This document shows, piece after piece, positions 8,381-17,408 of a stretch of DNA of 38,243 nucleotides (its first letter is position 1; every line of letters begins with the position of its first letter). This stretch comes from Fimbriimonadaceae bacterium (GTDB taxonomy: Bacteria > Armatimonadota > Fimbriimonadia > Fimbriimonadales > Fimbriimonadaceae). The translations under genes and the position numbers were made by a program. The notes beneath the pieces are model-generated. The model was not told the DNA's origin. It saw only the letters and a list, made by a program, of their open reading frames with translations, and searched no databases. Location of the stretch: assembly GCA_027492935.1 (NCBI GenBank), contig JAPUDU010000279.1, positions 1-38,243 of the forward strand, in the 5' to 3' direction.

Positions 8381-8869
8381 TTACTTGGCCTCCCAGAGCT
8401 TTTTGAATTCGGAACGGGCTTGGTTGAGCCGGGAAGCTACGGTTCCCATAGGAATGCTGAGTGTGTCGGCTATTTCGCGGTAGGAATAACCTTCGCCGAG
8501 ATGGAGGGCAAGGATGACTCGGTGATCGGGGGCGAGTTGGCTGAGGGCTTGATTGATTTCTAGATCAAGCTGAGGATTTTCGGTGTTGGGGAGATTTTCG
8601 CTGAGCTCGGCGTGGGGGTTTTGATAACGGAGATGGTCGATGGAGCAGTTGGTGACTGTTCGGCGGATATAGCGGATGATTTCAGGAATGAGAACGGGGA
8701 AATTTGGAGCTTGAAGAAGGCGAAGGAAAGCGGATTGAACCACATCTTCGGCAACAGTGGCGTTGCCGGTTATTCGCAGTGCCAGGCGAAGTGATTCGGA
8801 TCGGTGACATTCTAAGATCTCGGCGCGGTCACCGAGGATGCTTTGGTTTAGGGTTTGGTTGTATGTCAT
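8381..8869 (-). CDS. ECF RNA polymerase sigma factor
   Basis: A 162-residue sigma-70 family member of the extracytoplasmic-function type. Region 2 runs over about residues 22-80 (LRLALRITGNATVAEDVVQSAFLRLL, then YIRRTVTNCSIDHLR). Region 4 is at about 107-158 with the helix-turn-helix SYREIADTLSIPMGTVASRLNQAR. Length is normal. GGAAG lies about 9 nt before the ATG, and TACTAT about 15 nt further up is a possible -10 element. It heads a run with a 57-residue protein, a large membrane protein and msrB, so it probably directs an envelope or oxidative-stress response. Confidence 0.92.
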   Translation of the reverse strand: MTYNQTLNQSILGDRAEILECHRSESLRLALRITGNATVAEDVVQSAFLRLLQAPNFPVLIPEIIRYIRRTVTNCSIDHLRYQNPHAELSENLPNTENPQLDLEINQALSQLAPDHRVILALHLGEGYSYREIADTLSIPMGTVASRLNQARSEFKKLWEAK

Positions 8870-8943
8870 TTTCCGCTTCCAATGATAGTAACTGAGATTT
8901 TAAGGGTTTTCTTCGTATGTTTTTATTTTTTGTTTGGGGCGGA

Positions 8944-8967
8944 GGGGATTTGGCTGGCCAAATCCCC
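8944..8967. repeat. perfect inverted repeat upstream of the sigma gene
   Basis: GGGGATTTGG (8944-8953), CTGG, CCAAATCCCC (8958-8967): ten perfect pairs with a 4-nt loop. Neither side is followed by a T-run, so it is not a standard terminator. It lies about 75 bp upstream of the ECF sigma start and just beyond the sodium-dismutase-side terminator at 8990-9025, so an operator is plausible. Confidence 0.6.
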
Positions 8968-8989
8968 GAGGGCGTGGCATCGGGCCGAA

Positions 8990-9025
8990 CAAAAAATCCC
9001 GGATTTCTCTTTTGAGAATCCGGGA
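8990..9025 (-). terminator. rho-independent terminator of the superoxide dismutase gene
   Basis: On the minus strand TCCCGGATTCTC (9025-9014), loop AAAA, GAGAAATCCCGGGA-type return arm (9009-8997, one bulged base), then TTTTTTGTT. It lies 24 bp after the superoxide dismutase stop and separates that gene from the sigma operon. Confidence 0.85.
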
Positions 9026-9048
9026 CATTGTTTTGTATTTTGGAAGGC

Positions 9049-9654
9049 TTACTTTGGTAGCTTTGCGTTGACGGCATCCCAGTCAATGCATTGCATGTAG
9101 GCTTCGATGTACTTCATACGAGCGGTTTGGAAGTCGAGGTAATAAGCGTGCTCATAGACGTCCATGGCGAGGAGGAGAGTGTGGTTCCAGGTGGGGAACG
9201 TGTCTTGGCTGTCTCCGATGTAGGTGTGGACTTTTTGTTCTTCGTGATCGTAGCCGAGGAATACCCAGCCTCGTCCAGCCATTCCGGTTGATTTCCAATC
9301 AGCAACCCAGTGGTCGAAGTTGCCATACGCTTCGGTAATGAGAGCATGAACATCGCCGGTTGCAGTTCCGCCTTCGCCGCCGAGAGTTTCGAAGTAAACC
9401 TTATGGTTGATGAAGCCGCCGTAGGCAAATGCGTAGTTGACTTTAAGCGCGCGCATTTGACTGTAAACTTGGTTTGCTTTGGTGGGATCGACATCGACTT
9501 CGTGGAGAAGTTTTCGGATCTCGTTGGTCTTATTTGCGTACCCTTTCCAGAGGCCAAGGTGAGCATCGTGAGTGGCTTTGCTGATGCCAACTTTTTCGGA
9601 CGAATAAACTTTTTCTGGCAGTGCCTCGGGGACGGTTACGAGTTTTGGTTCCAT
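9049..9654 (-). CDS. Fe/Mn-type superoxide dismutase, divergent N-terminal domain
   Basis: It converts superoxide to oxygen and hydrogen peroxide. The 201-residue protein keeps the four metal ligands: H32 (THDAHLGLW), H84 (GGFINHKVYF), D165 and H169 (LAMDVYEHAYYLDF). The N-terminal helix differs from the standard H-x3-HH-x2-Y pattern: it reads HLGLWKGY, so the gateway His pair is absent and the following Tyr is one position closer. The usual Trp before the EHAYY motif is Tyr. No signal peptide is visible, so it should be cytoplasmic. It is a single gene with its own terminator, upstream of the sigma/msrB run. Metal preference cannot be read from sequence alone. Confidence 0.9.
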   Translation of the reverse strand: MEPKLVTVPEALPEKVYSSEKVGISKATHDAHLGLWKGYANKTNEIRKLLHEVDVDPTKANQVYSQMRALKVNYAFAYGGFINHKVYFETLGGEGGTATGDVHALITEAYGNFDHWVADWKSTGMAGRGWVFLGYDHEEQKVHTYIGDSQDTFPTWNHTLLLAMDVYEHAYYLDFQTARMKYIEAYMQCIDWDAVNAKLPK

Positions 9655-9825
9655 AGTGTCTTTTTCTGTTTTACCCTCGGTTGTTGGTACGTGCTTTGTG
9701 AATTGGGTGTCGCGGGGTTGGGACGAATCACTTTTTTTGATTTTGGAAGAAAATTGTTATGTAATTGGTATAAAAAAATGGGGCGAACGCTTTTTTGTAA
9801 CGCAAACCTTGTGTAACCTAGGGAT

Positions 9826-10299
9826 ATGGATGATTTCGCACTGCACGCATTGCAATCCGGCCCGAGAATCGTTGAACGCGTTCTCCGGGTGTTTCCTCAT
9901 GACCGGTTAGATGATCGATTTGATCACGACCGATTTACGGCCCGCGAGGTCGTTGCGCATTTGGCGGATTACGAGCAGACAGTCTTGGATCGAGTTCGTG
10001 TTGCTAATAACACACCGGGCCGTGAAGTTCCGGATTATGATCCTGACGCCCATGCGGAGACGCATGGTTTTGCAAATAAGCAAGTTTTCCACGAGGCAGA
10101 AGTATTTGAATCTCGCCGCGGGATGACCATTGAATATTTGCAGCAGCTTTCAGACGCAGATTATGATAAGTCGTTTAAGCGCGCTGATGGTAGAGAATTT
10201 ACGATTCGTGAGTATATGAATCATATTTTGCGACACGATTTAAACCACCTCGAACAGATTTCGCTTTATCTGGCGACTGAAGTTGCGACGATCACCTGA
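9826..10299 (+). CDS. DinB-family protein
   Basis: A 157-residue four-helix DinB-fold protein. The three metal-binding His of the fold are visible: one in REVVAHLADYE (about residue 47) and two in YMNHILRHDLNHLEQI near 133-141. DinB proteins are damage- or stress-linked or act as thiol-dependent transferases; this one gives no clue to substrate. TAGGG lies just before the ATG, so the start is only moderately secure. It stands alone between the superoxide dismutase gene (divergent) and the PEP-CTERM genes (convergent). Confidence 0.85.
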   Translation: MDDFALHALQSGPRIVERVLRVFPHDRLDDRFDHDRFTAREVVAHLADYEQTVLDRVRVANNTPGREVPDYDPDAHAETHGFANKQVFHEAEVFESRRGMTIEYLQQLSDADYDKSFKRADGREFTIREYMNHILRHDLNHLEQISLYLATEVATIT

Positions 10300-10321
10300 T
10301 TTCGTTAGGTGCCAAATTGGT

Positions 10322-10358
10322 AAGCTCCCCATTCCATTAACTGGAAGGGGAGCTTTTT
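10322..10358 (+). terminator. rho-independent terminator after the DinB gene
   Basis: AAGCTCCCC (10322-10330) pairs with GGGGAGCTT (10347-10355), with inner TTCC/GGAA pairs, followed by TTTTTTC. It is the end of the DinB transcript. Confidence 0.9.
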
Positions 10359-10376
10359 TCTCAGCAAGAGATCGGT

Positions 10377-11042
10377 TTAGTTTTTCTTGCGGCGTCGGGC
10401 GATAAATGCTCCGGCGACGGCGAGAATGGCCATGCTGGCTGGTTCGGGAACAGTTTCTATGCTCGAGAGTGATACGTCACCGCTGAGACCAGAATCGATT
10501 GTGACAAGAATCTGATCGACATCACTGAAGTTCATCCCGGCGAATTGCGAGAACTCGATAGTTTTACTGAAAGGTGTGTTGACCGAGTTGCCTTCGAAGT
10601 TTCCGGTGTAACTGACATAGTCGCCGTTTATACCGTTGCTTGAACGGACGGCAATGGTGTATGTTCCGGGCAAGTCGCTACTGAGGAAGTTCAGCTTAAA
10701 TGCACTATCGGCACTGAGATTTGCGTTTAGATTTTGGGCAACGACAACGCCGCCGACATCAGTAAAACCGTATCCTACACGCCCTGTTCCATCGACACCA
10801 CTTTGGGCAGAGAGAGTGTATGCGCCACCCACGATATCTGTACTCAGCTCAAGTCCAAACGTATTAGAAATGACTTGCATTTGGGTTGCACGGTATCCGC
10901 CGAGCATTGATCCTGCTTGAGGTTGGTGGCTTTCCAATTCGGTTATGGATTTGTGATATTCGCCAGTAGAAAAGTCATCGATGACGATGGCGTTTGCGGC
11001 ACCGGCGACAGCCAATAAACCTAACATGATGTGGTTTCGCAT
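10377..11042 (-). CDS. PEP-CTERM exported protein (paralogue 1)
   Basis: A 221-residue exported protein: signal peptide MRNHIMLGLLAVAGAANA, then VIDDFSTG at the mature start, a beta-rich domain, and the sorting tail VPEPASMAILAVAGAFIARRRKK (PEP motif, hydrophobic helix, basic cluster). PEP-CTERM tails are processed by exosortases and target surface or extracellular-matrix proteins. The mature start IDDF-S/T-x-G and the FSQFAGMNFSDVDQILVTID block recur in the next two genes, so the three are tandem duplicates. A stem-loop lies just upstream in the leader (11063-11083). Confidence 0.9.
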   Translation of the reverse strand: MRNHIMLGLLAVAGAANAIVIDDFSTGEYHKSITELESHQPQAGSMLGGYRATQMQVISNTFGLELSTDIVGGAYTLSAQSGVDGTGRVGYGFTDVGGVVVAQNLNANLSADSAFKLNFLSSDLPGTYTIAVRSSNGINGDYVSYTGNFEGNSVNTPFSKTIEFSQFAGMNFSDVDQILVTIDSGLSGDVSLSSIETVPEPASMAILAVAGAFIARRRKKN

Positions 11043-11062
11043 TTTGGTTTGTTCTCAGATCA

Positions 11063-11083
11063 GCGGAAGAGTGTGGCTTCCGC
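11063..11083 (-). promoter_or_regulatory. stem-loop in the leader of PEP-CTERM gene 1
   Basis: GCGGAAG (11063-11069) pairs with CTTCCGC (11077-11083) across a 7-nt loop, about 20 bp upstream of the ATG. Comparable short hairpins sit before PEP-CTERM genes at 12580-12592 and 36763-36779, so a leader structure controlling translation or stability is possible. Confidence 0.4.
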
Positions 11084-11150
11084 CAAAAATGTAAGGGCAT
11101 GAGGCGTGCCAACTGTGGGATTGAGGCGCGAACGGGATAAATTACGGGCA

Positions 11151-11186
11151 AAAATAAAAAATCCCCAGATCATGTGATCTGGGGAT
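11151..11186 (-). terminator. rho-independent terminator of PEP-CTERM gene 2
   Basis: ATCCCCAGATC (11161-11171) and GATCTGGGGAT (11176-11186) form an 11-bp stem; on the minus strand it runs into TTTTTATTTTT. It lies 20 bp after the stop at 11207, so genes 2-3 and gene 1 are probably separate transcripts. Confidence 0.9.
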
Positions 11187-11206
11187 TAGCATTTGAGGAA
11201 TTTTGA

Positions 11207-11881
11207 TTACTTGCGTCGTCGGCGAAGAGCAGCGATTGCTGCAGCAGCACCGAGAACGGTGAGAGTTGCCGGTTCGGGCACTGCTCGGATGTAATCGACA
11301 GCAACGTCTCCGCTGTTAGCGGTATCGAAACGAACGAGGACTTGGTCAACGTTTGTCCAATCGACGCCAGCGAATTCGCTGAAGTTCCAGGTTACGAGTT
11401 CGGGAGTATTGATTGAGCTACCGACAAGGAACTTGGAAACAGTTACGAAGCTGTTCGGGGAGTTTCGCACCAAAAAGTCGATTCGAAGATCGCCATCTCG
11501 TGAGACGGTTCGAATTTCGAATTGGCTTTCAGCGGAGAAGTTTGCGTTGAGGTCGTCGAATGCGGTGCTTACCGGGCTAACTAGGTTGTAACCGTAGTTT
11601 GTCGTGAGCAATGCATCCACGCCGGATTGTGAGTTCATACTCATGATTCCAGCGACTGTGTCAACAGATACATCAAGTCCGAAAGCGTTGCCGGTTACGG
11701 TGATGCTTCCTACTCGGTCACCACCGAGCATTGTGCCTGCTTGGCTGTAGTAGGTGGTACCGGAACTGAGGCTGTTTGAGCCTGCGCCGGATGTAAAGTC
11801 GTCGATCATGATTGTTGCGTTAGCAAGGCTAGCAGCAACAACAGCTCCGATTACGAAGATGGATTTTGTTTGGCTTTTCAT
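11207..11881 (-). CDS. PEP-CTERM exported protein (paralogue 2)
   Basis: A 224-residue protein with signal peptide MKSQTKSIFVIGAVVAASLANA, mature start MIDDFTSGAG, and sorting tail VPEPATLTVLGAAAAIAALRRRRK. The block FSEFAGVDWTNVDQVLVRFD parallels FSQFAGMNFSDVDQILVTID in paralogue 1. AGGAG precedes the ATG by 8 nt. It follows paralogue 3 by only 34 bp, so the two are likely co-transcribed, ending at the strong terminator at 11151-11186. Function unknown; surface display by an exosortase system is expected from the tail. Confidence 0.9.
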   Translation of the reverse strand: MKSQTKSIFVIGAVVAASLANATIMIDDFTSGAGSNSLSSGTTYYSQAGTMLGGDRVGSITVTGNAFGLDVSVDTVAGIMSMNSQSGVDALLTTNYGYNLVSPVSTAFDDLNANFSAESQFEIRTVSRDGDLRIDFLVRNSPNSFVTVSKFLVGSSINTPELVTWNFSEFAGVDWTNVDQVLVRFDTANSGDVAVDYIRAVPEPATLTVLGAAAAIAALRRRRK

Positions 11882-11915
11882 TGGTCTCTCCTAAATTGGC
11901 TTAGAGTCAATTGCC

Positions 11916-12566
11916 TTATGCTTTTCGCTTTCGCGAGATAAGGGCGGCCACTCCAAGACCAAGGGCAATCATGGAAGCAGGTTCTGGAACAGCTTCGAAG
12001 GAATCAATAACGGTGTCGCCACTAGCAGTTGAATCGAGATCGAACGCAATTGCATCAATATCGGCGAAGTTAGCACCCACGAATTCTGAGAAGTCAATAT
12101 TAACTTCTTGGTTGGTCAGAACCATGTTTGGCGTAATTGCGTGAGCTGTGGAAGTGAAGACTGAAGCACCATTCCAGACGCGGACTCTAAGAGTTGCGGC
12201 AAGATCGTTGCTGAGGACTGAGAATTTGAATGAACTGAGGGATGAGAGGTCGAGGTTCAATTCGGTTGACAAATTGCCTGCACCATCGAAACCGTAACCG
12301 ACATTGGTGATTGAGTCAACTTGGGTTTTGTTATCGGATGCAAAGATGCCGTTGATAACAACAGTTGAGTGGCTCAAGTTAAGGGGATTGGCCTCAATTG
12401 CGTGGAGAATGGTTCGGAAACCACCTGGAACAGCAGCTGCCGTGTGCGTGATGTTTGATCCCGAAGAAATAGCATCGTTCACGTTTCCGGTGCTGAAATC
12501 GTCGATCATGAGGGCATGAGCGGCCGTAGCAATGCCCATTAAGGCAATGATTGCGTATGTTTTCAT
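11916..12566 (-). CDS. PEP-CTERM exported protein (paralogue 3)
   Basis: A 216-residue protein with signal peptide MKTYAIIALMGIATAAHA, mature start LMIDDFSTGN and tail VPEPASMIALGLGVAALISRKRKA. The shared block here reads FSEFVGANFADIDAIAFDLD. AGAGGA sits 8 nt before the ATG. It is the promoter-proximal gene of the pair with paralogue 2, behind the promoter candidate at 12625-12654. The three genes diverge in the middle but keep signal, IDDF motif, FS-[QE]-F block and tail, indicating an old tandem expansion. Confidence 0.9.
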   Translation of the reverse strand: MKTYAIIALMGIATAAHALMIDDFSTGNVNDAISSGSNITHTAAAVPGGFRTILHAIEANPLNLSHSTVVINGIFASDNKTQVDSITNVGYGFDGAGNLSTELNLDLSSLSSFKFSVLSNDLAATLRVRVWNGASVFTSTAHAITPNMVLTNQEVNIDFSEFVGANFADIDAIAFDLDSTASGDTVIDSFEAVPEPASMIALGLGVAALISRKRKA

Positions 12567-12624
12567 TTAGTTTTTTCCTCTGCTAAGAGCAGTCGAGCGC
12601 CAAATTGCGCAAGAACTGTTTGCT

Positions 12625-12654
12625 AGTATAGTTGGTTCGAAGACCAAATGTAAG
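12625..12654 (-). promoter_or_regulatory. promoter candidate for PEP-CTERM genes 3-2, with an internal inverted repeat
   Basis: On the minus strand a -35-like CTTACA (12654-12649), 18-bp spacer and -10 TATACT (12630-12625). The spacer holds TTGGT-cttcga-ACCAA (12632-12647), an inverted repeat well placed to be an operator. A small hairpin CTGCT-AAG-AGCAG (12580-12592) follows in the leader. Confidence 0.5.
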
Positions 12655-12716
12655 TGGTGTTCCCCAAGGACCCGAACATCTCGTACTATTACTAGGCTAC
12701 ACGGTTAAGAACAGCT

Positions 12717-12754
12717 AAAAAAGCCCAGTAATTCTTCTGAATTACTGGGCTTTT
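12717..12754 (-). terminator. rho-independent terminator of enolase
   Basis: AAAAGCCCAGTAATTC (12719-12734), loop TTCT, GAATTACTGGGCTTTT (12739-12754): 16 perfect pairs. The minus strand continues into a T-run at 12722-12717. It is the main transcription end after enolase. Confidence 0.9.
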
Positions 12755-12758
12755 AGTT

Positions 12759-12785
12759 AAAACAAATGTTGATAACATTTGTTTT
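12759..12785 (-). repeat. AT-rich perfect hairpin between enolase stop and its terminator
   Basis: AAAACAAATGTT (12759-12770), loop GAT, AACATTTGTTTT (12774-12785): 12 perfect pairs, 12 bp after the enolase stop. It precedes the GC-richer terminator, giving two hairpins in tandem; a 3'-end stabilising or double terminator role is possible. Confidence 0.7.
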
Positions 12786-12797
12786 ATTTGTGCGGTA

Positions 12798-14138
<1,341 letters not shown>

Positions 14139-14184
14139 TTAGGTAGGCATTAAGATAGCGTGGGTATGATGGGGATTAGAAGAT

Positions 14185-14901
14185 ATGGCGGGTCGCGAGA
14201 GCTTTTTTTGGCACAAAGTGCATTCCTTGACAGGGGTGATCCCGACAGGGTTTTACATGGTTCAGCACTTGACGTTGAACTCGTTTGCTTTGGCCGGGCC
14301 GGATAAGTTTAATGGGGTCATTCACTTCTTTGAATCGATGCCGAAACACTTTCTATTTTTCTTGAAGTTTGGGGTGATTTGGCCAGCTTTGATTTTCCAC
14401 GCGGTTTACGGATTGTTTATTATTTCTCGGAGCGAAGGAAACTACAGCGAAGCTTCGATGAAGTTCCGGGAGAATCGATACTATACGCTTCAGCGATGGA
14501 GTGGAATTTTTGCTTTCTTCTTCTTGGTTTATCACATGGCTTCGACTTCTGTCTTAGGGCAGATTAAGGGAGCAGAGTCGATTGAGTACGCAAGTTGGGC
14601 GGAACGTTTGGCGGCTCCGGGCGGAACTTATTTAGTTTTGTTGTTCTATGTGCTTGGTGTTGCTTCTTGTAGCTACCACTTTGCTTATGGGATTTGGAAT
14701 TTCTGTATTCGTTGGGGCATCACGATTAGTGAATCGGCGCAACAGAAAACAGCAAAACTTTCACAAGGTGTGTTTGTTGGTCTGACCTTTATTGGAATTT
14801 TGGCTTTGGTCGGGTTCTTTAAGCCGATTTTGAAGGCACCTGAGCATTCAGCGTCAAATGGTAGCCCGGTTCAATCACGACCAGCAAGTATTGAAAAGTA
14901 A
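14185..14901 (+). CDS. sdhC: succinate dehydrogenase cytochrome b subunit, Bacillus (b558) type
   Basis: The membrane anchor of complex II, which binds heme b and passes electrons from succinate to quinone. The 238-residue protein has five hydrophobic segments and His residues positioned for heme ligation (HKVHSLTG near the start, MVQHLTLNSF, ALIFHAVYGLF, FLVYHMAST, SYHFAYGIWNF). This single-polypeptide layout is that of the B. subtilis SdhC family, not of proteobacterial SdhC plus SdhD. The usual sdhA and sdhB do not follow: the next gene is rfbC on the other strand, 1 bp after the stop. The catalytic subunits must be elsewhere or outside the window. The Ser/Pro-rich tail (SNGSPVQSRPASIEK) is unusual. 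Confidence 0.9.
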   Translation: MAGRESFFWHKVHSLTGVIPTGFYMVQHLTLNSFALAGPDKFNGVIHFFESMPKHFLFFLKFGVIWPALIFHAVYGLFIISRSEGNYSEASMKFRENRYYTLQRWSGIFAFFFLVYHMASTSVLGQIKGAESIEYASWAERLAAPGGTYLVLLFYVLGVASCSYHFAYGIWNFCIRWGITISESAQQKTAKLSQGVFVGLTFIGILALVGFFKPILKAPEHSASNGSPVQSRPASIEK

Positions 14902-14902
14902 C

Positions 14903-15478
14903 CTACTCTTCGATTTCAAAAATGAGTTCGAATTGAGGGCGTCTTTCTGAGGCAACATCTGCGTAGCGCGGAAGCTTTTCGTCTTTGGGGCTAAGTTGGG
15001 GATTTTCTATTGGCCAAGGCAGATTGAACTGGAGGTCGTTGTAGATGATCCCGGCATCTTGCTCGTACCGGTAAGGAGCGGTGCACTTGTAGGCGACCAG
15101 AGCGGTTTCGCTGAGAACGGCGAATCCGTGGGCGAATCCTTCGGGGATATAGAGTGATCGGTGGTTGCCTTCACTGAGAATCTCGGCGTGCCATTGACCA
15201 AATGTGGGTGATCCTTCGCGGATATCGAGAGCGACATCCCATATTTCACCGTGGGTGCATTGCACGAGTTTGCCTTGGGCGAGAGGCCATTGATAGTGGA
15301 GACCGCGTAGGACGCCGCGCCGGGAAAAGCTGAGATTGTCTTGGACGAAGATGTGGGGGAAGTCGAGATCAGCGAGTTTTTCTTCGTTGTAGGTTTCGAG
15401 AAAATAACCGCGCTCGTCACCGAAAACTTGGGGCTCGAGGACAACTACACCTGGAATTGGGGTTTCGATTAATTTCAT
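14903..15478 (-). CDS. rfbC: dTDP-4-dehydrorhamnose 3,5-epimerase
   Basis: The third step of dTDP-L-rhamnose synthesis, epimerising C3 and C5 of the 4-keto sugar. The 191-residue cupin has family marks [15 protein letters not shown] (about 21-35), [22 protein letters not shown] with catalytic His61, [28 protein letters not shown] and [13 protein letters not shown]. It overlaps rfbA by 4 bp and is last in the operon. Its GG-to-rhamnose reductase partner (rfbD) is not adjacent. Confidence 0.96.
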   Translation of the reverse strand: MKLIETPIPGVVVLEPQVFGDERGYFLETYNEEKLADLDFPHIFVQDNLSFSRRGVLRGLHYQWPLAQGKLVQCTHGEIWDVALDIREGSPTFGQWHAEILSEGNHRSLYIPEGFAHGFAVLSETALVAYKCTAPYRYEQDAGIIYNDLQFNLPWPIENPQLSPKDEKLPRYADVASERRPQFELIFEIEE

Positions 15479-16344
15479 TTGAGTAGTTTGAGAAGGTATT
15501 GGCCGTAGGCGTTTTTCTGCATCGATTCGCCGAGGAGTTGGAGTTGTTCAGCGGAAATGTGGCCCATGCGGTAACAGATTTCTTCGATGTTAGCGACCAT
15601 GAGGCCTTGGCGTGATTCGACGGCTTGGACGAAGTTGGAGGCTTGGAGCATTTGCTCGGCGGTTCCGGTATCAAGCCAGGCGAATCCGCGTCCGAAGGTT
15701 GTTACGTTGAGGGTGCCGTTTTGAAGATAAACGCGGTTGAGGTCGGTGATTTCGAGTTCGCCACGCGGAGATGGCTTGAGGTTTTTTGCGAATTCTACGA
15801 CGTCGTTATCATAGAAGTAGAGTCCGGTAACGGCGAAGTTAGATTTGGGTTGGGCGGGCTTTTCTTCGAGAGTTTCAGCCTGACCATCGGCATTGAAACT
15901 GACGACACCGTAGGCTTCGGGGTGATCGACTTGGTAAGCGAAGACAGTCGCACCGGATTCGCGATTCATGGCATCGCGGACGAGACCGGAGAGATTTTGA
16001 CCGTAGAAAATGTTGTCGCCGAGAACGAGGGCGGCGGGATCGGAACCGATGAATTGTTCACCGATAATGAAGGCTTGGGCGAGGCCATCGGGGCTCGGTT
16101 GAGCGGCGTATTCGAGATTGATTCCCCATTGGGAGCCGTCACCGAGAAGGCGTTGGAAAGCTTCTTGTTCGTGGGGGGTTGTGATGATCAGGACGTCTTT
16201 GATCCCAGCAAGGAGGAGAACACTCAGCGGGTAATAGATCATTGGTTTGCTATAAACCGGAATGAGTTGCTTGCTGATACCGCGGGTGATTGGGTGAAGG
16301 CGCGAGCCTGAACCACCGGCGAGAATAATGCCTTTTCGGGTCAT
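15475..16344 (-). CDS. rfbA: glucose-1-phosphate thymidylyltransferase
   Basis: The first enzyme of dTDP-rhamnose synthesis, joining dTTP and glucose-1-phosphate. The 289-residue length is standard. Marks are the nucleotidyltransferase loop [20 protein letters not shown] (residues 8-27), [18 protein letters not shown] (metal site), [20 protein letters not shown] and GFAWLDTGT. Both ends overlap neighbours by 4 bp (rfbB before, rfbC after), so the three genes are one coupled operon. Confidence 0.97.
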   Translation of the reverse strand: MTRKGIILAGGSGSRLHPITRGISKQLIPVYSKPMIYYPLSVLLLAGIKDVLIITTPHEQEAFQRLLGDGSQWGINLEYAAQPSPDGLAQAFIIGEQFIGSDPAALVLGDNIFYGQNLSGLVRDAMNRESGATVFAYQVDHPEAYGVVSFNADGQAETLEEKPAQPKSNFAVTGLYFYDNDVVEFAKNLKPSPRGELEITDLNRVYLQNGTLNVTTFGRGFAWLDTGTAEQMLQASNFVQAVESRQGLMVANIEEICYRMGHISAEQLQLLGESMQKNAYGQYLLKLLK

Positions 16345-17408
16345 TTACTGCTGACCCCGGATGTATTGGTGTAGTGCTCTTCGATCCATTGGAGGTACTC
16401 GCCCGATTGGACGGCGTTAATCCATGCAGGGTTTTCGGCGTACCACTTGACGGTTTGGAAGAGTCCTTCTTCAAAGCTTTGTGATGGTTGCCAGCCGAGA
16501 TCGTTTTTGATTTTTGTGGTGTCGATGGCGTAGCGGAAATCGTGTCCGGGGCGGTCGGCGACAAAAGTGATTTGTTCTTTGACTTTGTCGATGGATTGGT
16601 TGGTGAGTTCGGAGATAGCGGCGCAAATGCCGTGGACGACATCGAGGTTTGTTCGCTCGGCGTTGCCACCGATGTTATAGGTTTCGCCGACTTTGCCTTC
16701 GGTCATGACCTTAAAGATTGCTTCGGCGTGGTCACCGACGAAAAGCCAGTCGCGGATGTTTGCGCCTTTTCCGTAAACGGGAAGGGGCTTTCCGGCAAGT
16801 CCATTGAGACTCATTACGGGGATTAATTTTTCAGGGAATTGGTACGGGCCGTAGTTGTTGCTGCAGTTAGTGATTTTGGTCGGGAGGCCGTAAGTGTGTT
16901 CCCAAGCGCGGACGAGATGGTCGCTTGACGCCTTTGATGCGCTGTAAGGGGAGTTGGGCGAATATGGGGTCGTTTCTTCGAAGAGACCAGTGTCACCTAG
17001 TTCGCCGTAGACTTCGTCGGTGCTGACATGGTGGAAGACTTTGCCTTCGTAGTTTTCGTTCCATGTTGCGCGGGCGGCTTCAAGAAGATTAAAGGTGCCA
17101 ATGATGTTGGAATTCAGGAAGTCACGGGGGTATTTGATTGACCGATCAACGTGCGTTTCGGCGGCGAAGTGAGCGATATGGGTGGGCTGGAAATTTTGGA
17201 CAACCTGGTTAGTGGAATCGGCGTCGGCGAGATTAACGCGGGCAAATTGGTAGTTGGGAAGATCCGCGATGGATTGGAGGGAGAGGGGGTTGCCGGCGTA
17301 AGTGAGGGCGTCAATGTTCATGAATTGAACATCGCTCATTTGGGGGACATATTTGAGGAGGAAATTAGCGCCAATGAAGCCACAACCGCCAGTCACTAGA
17401 ATTCTCAT
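16341..17408 (-). CDS. rfbB: dTDP-glucose 4,6-dehydratase
   Basis: The second step of dTDP-rhamnose synthesis; an NAD-dependent short-chain dehydrogenase-type enzyme. The 355-residue protein has the Rossmann motif GGCGFIG (7-13), TDEVYGE (130-136), catalytic YSASK (155-159) and [10 protein letters not shown]-type substrate region ([19 protein letters not shown]). It is first in the operon with rfbA and rfbC. TAGTAT lies 9 nt upstream of the ATG and no Shine-Dalgarno is visible. Confidence 0.97.
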   Translation of the reverse strand: MRILVTGGCGFIGANFLLKYVPQMSDVQFMNIDALTYAGNPLSLQSIADLPNYQFARVNLADADSTNQVVQNFQPTHIAHFAAETHVDRSIKYPRDFLNSNIIGTFNLLEAARATWNENYEGKVFHHVSTDEVYGELGDTGLFEETTPYSPNSPYSASKASSDHLVRAWEHTYGLPTKITNCSNNYGPYQFPEKLIPVMSLNGLAGKPLPVYGKGANIRDWLFVGDHAEAIFKVMTEGKVGETYNIGGNAERTNLDVVHGICAAISELTNQSIDKVKEQITFVADRPGHDFRYAIDTTKIKNDLGWQPSQSFEEGLFQTVKWYAENPAWINAVQSGEYLQWIEEHYTNTSGVSSK

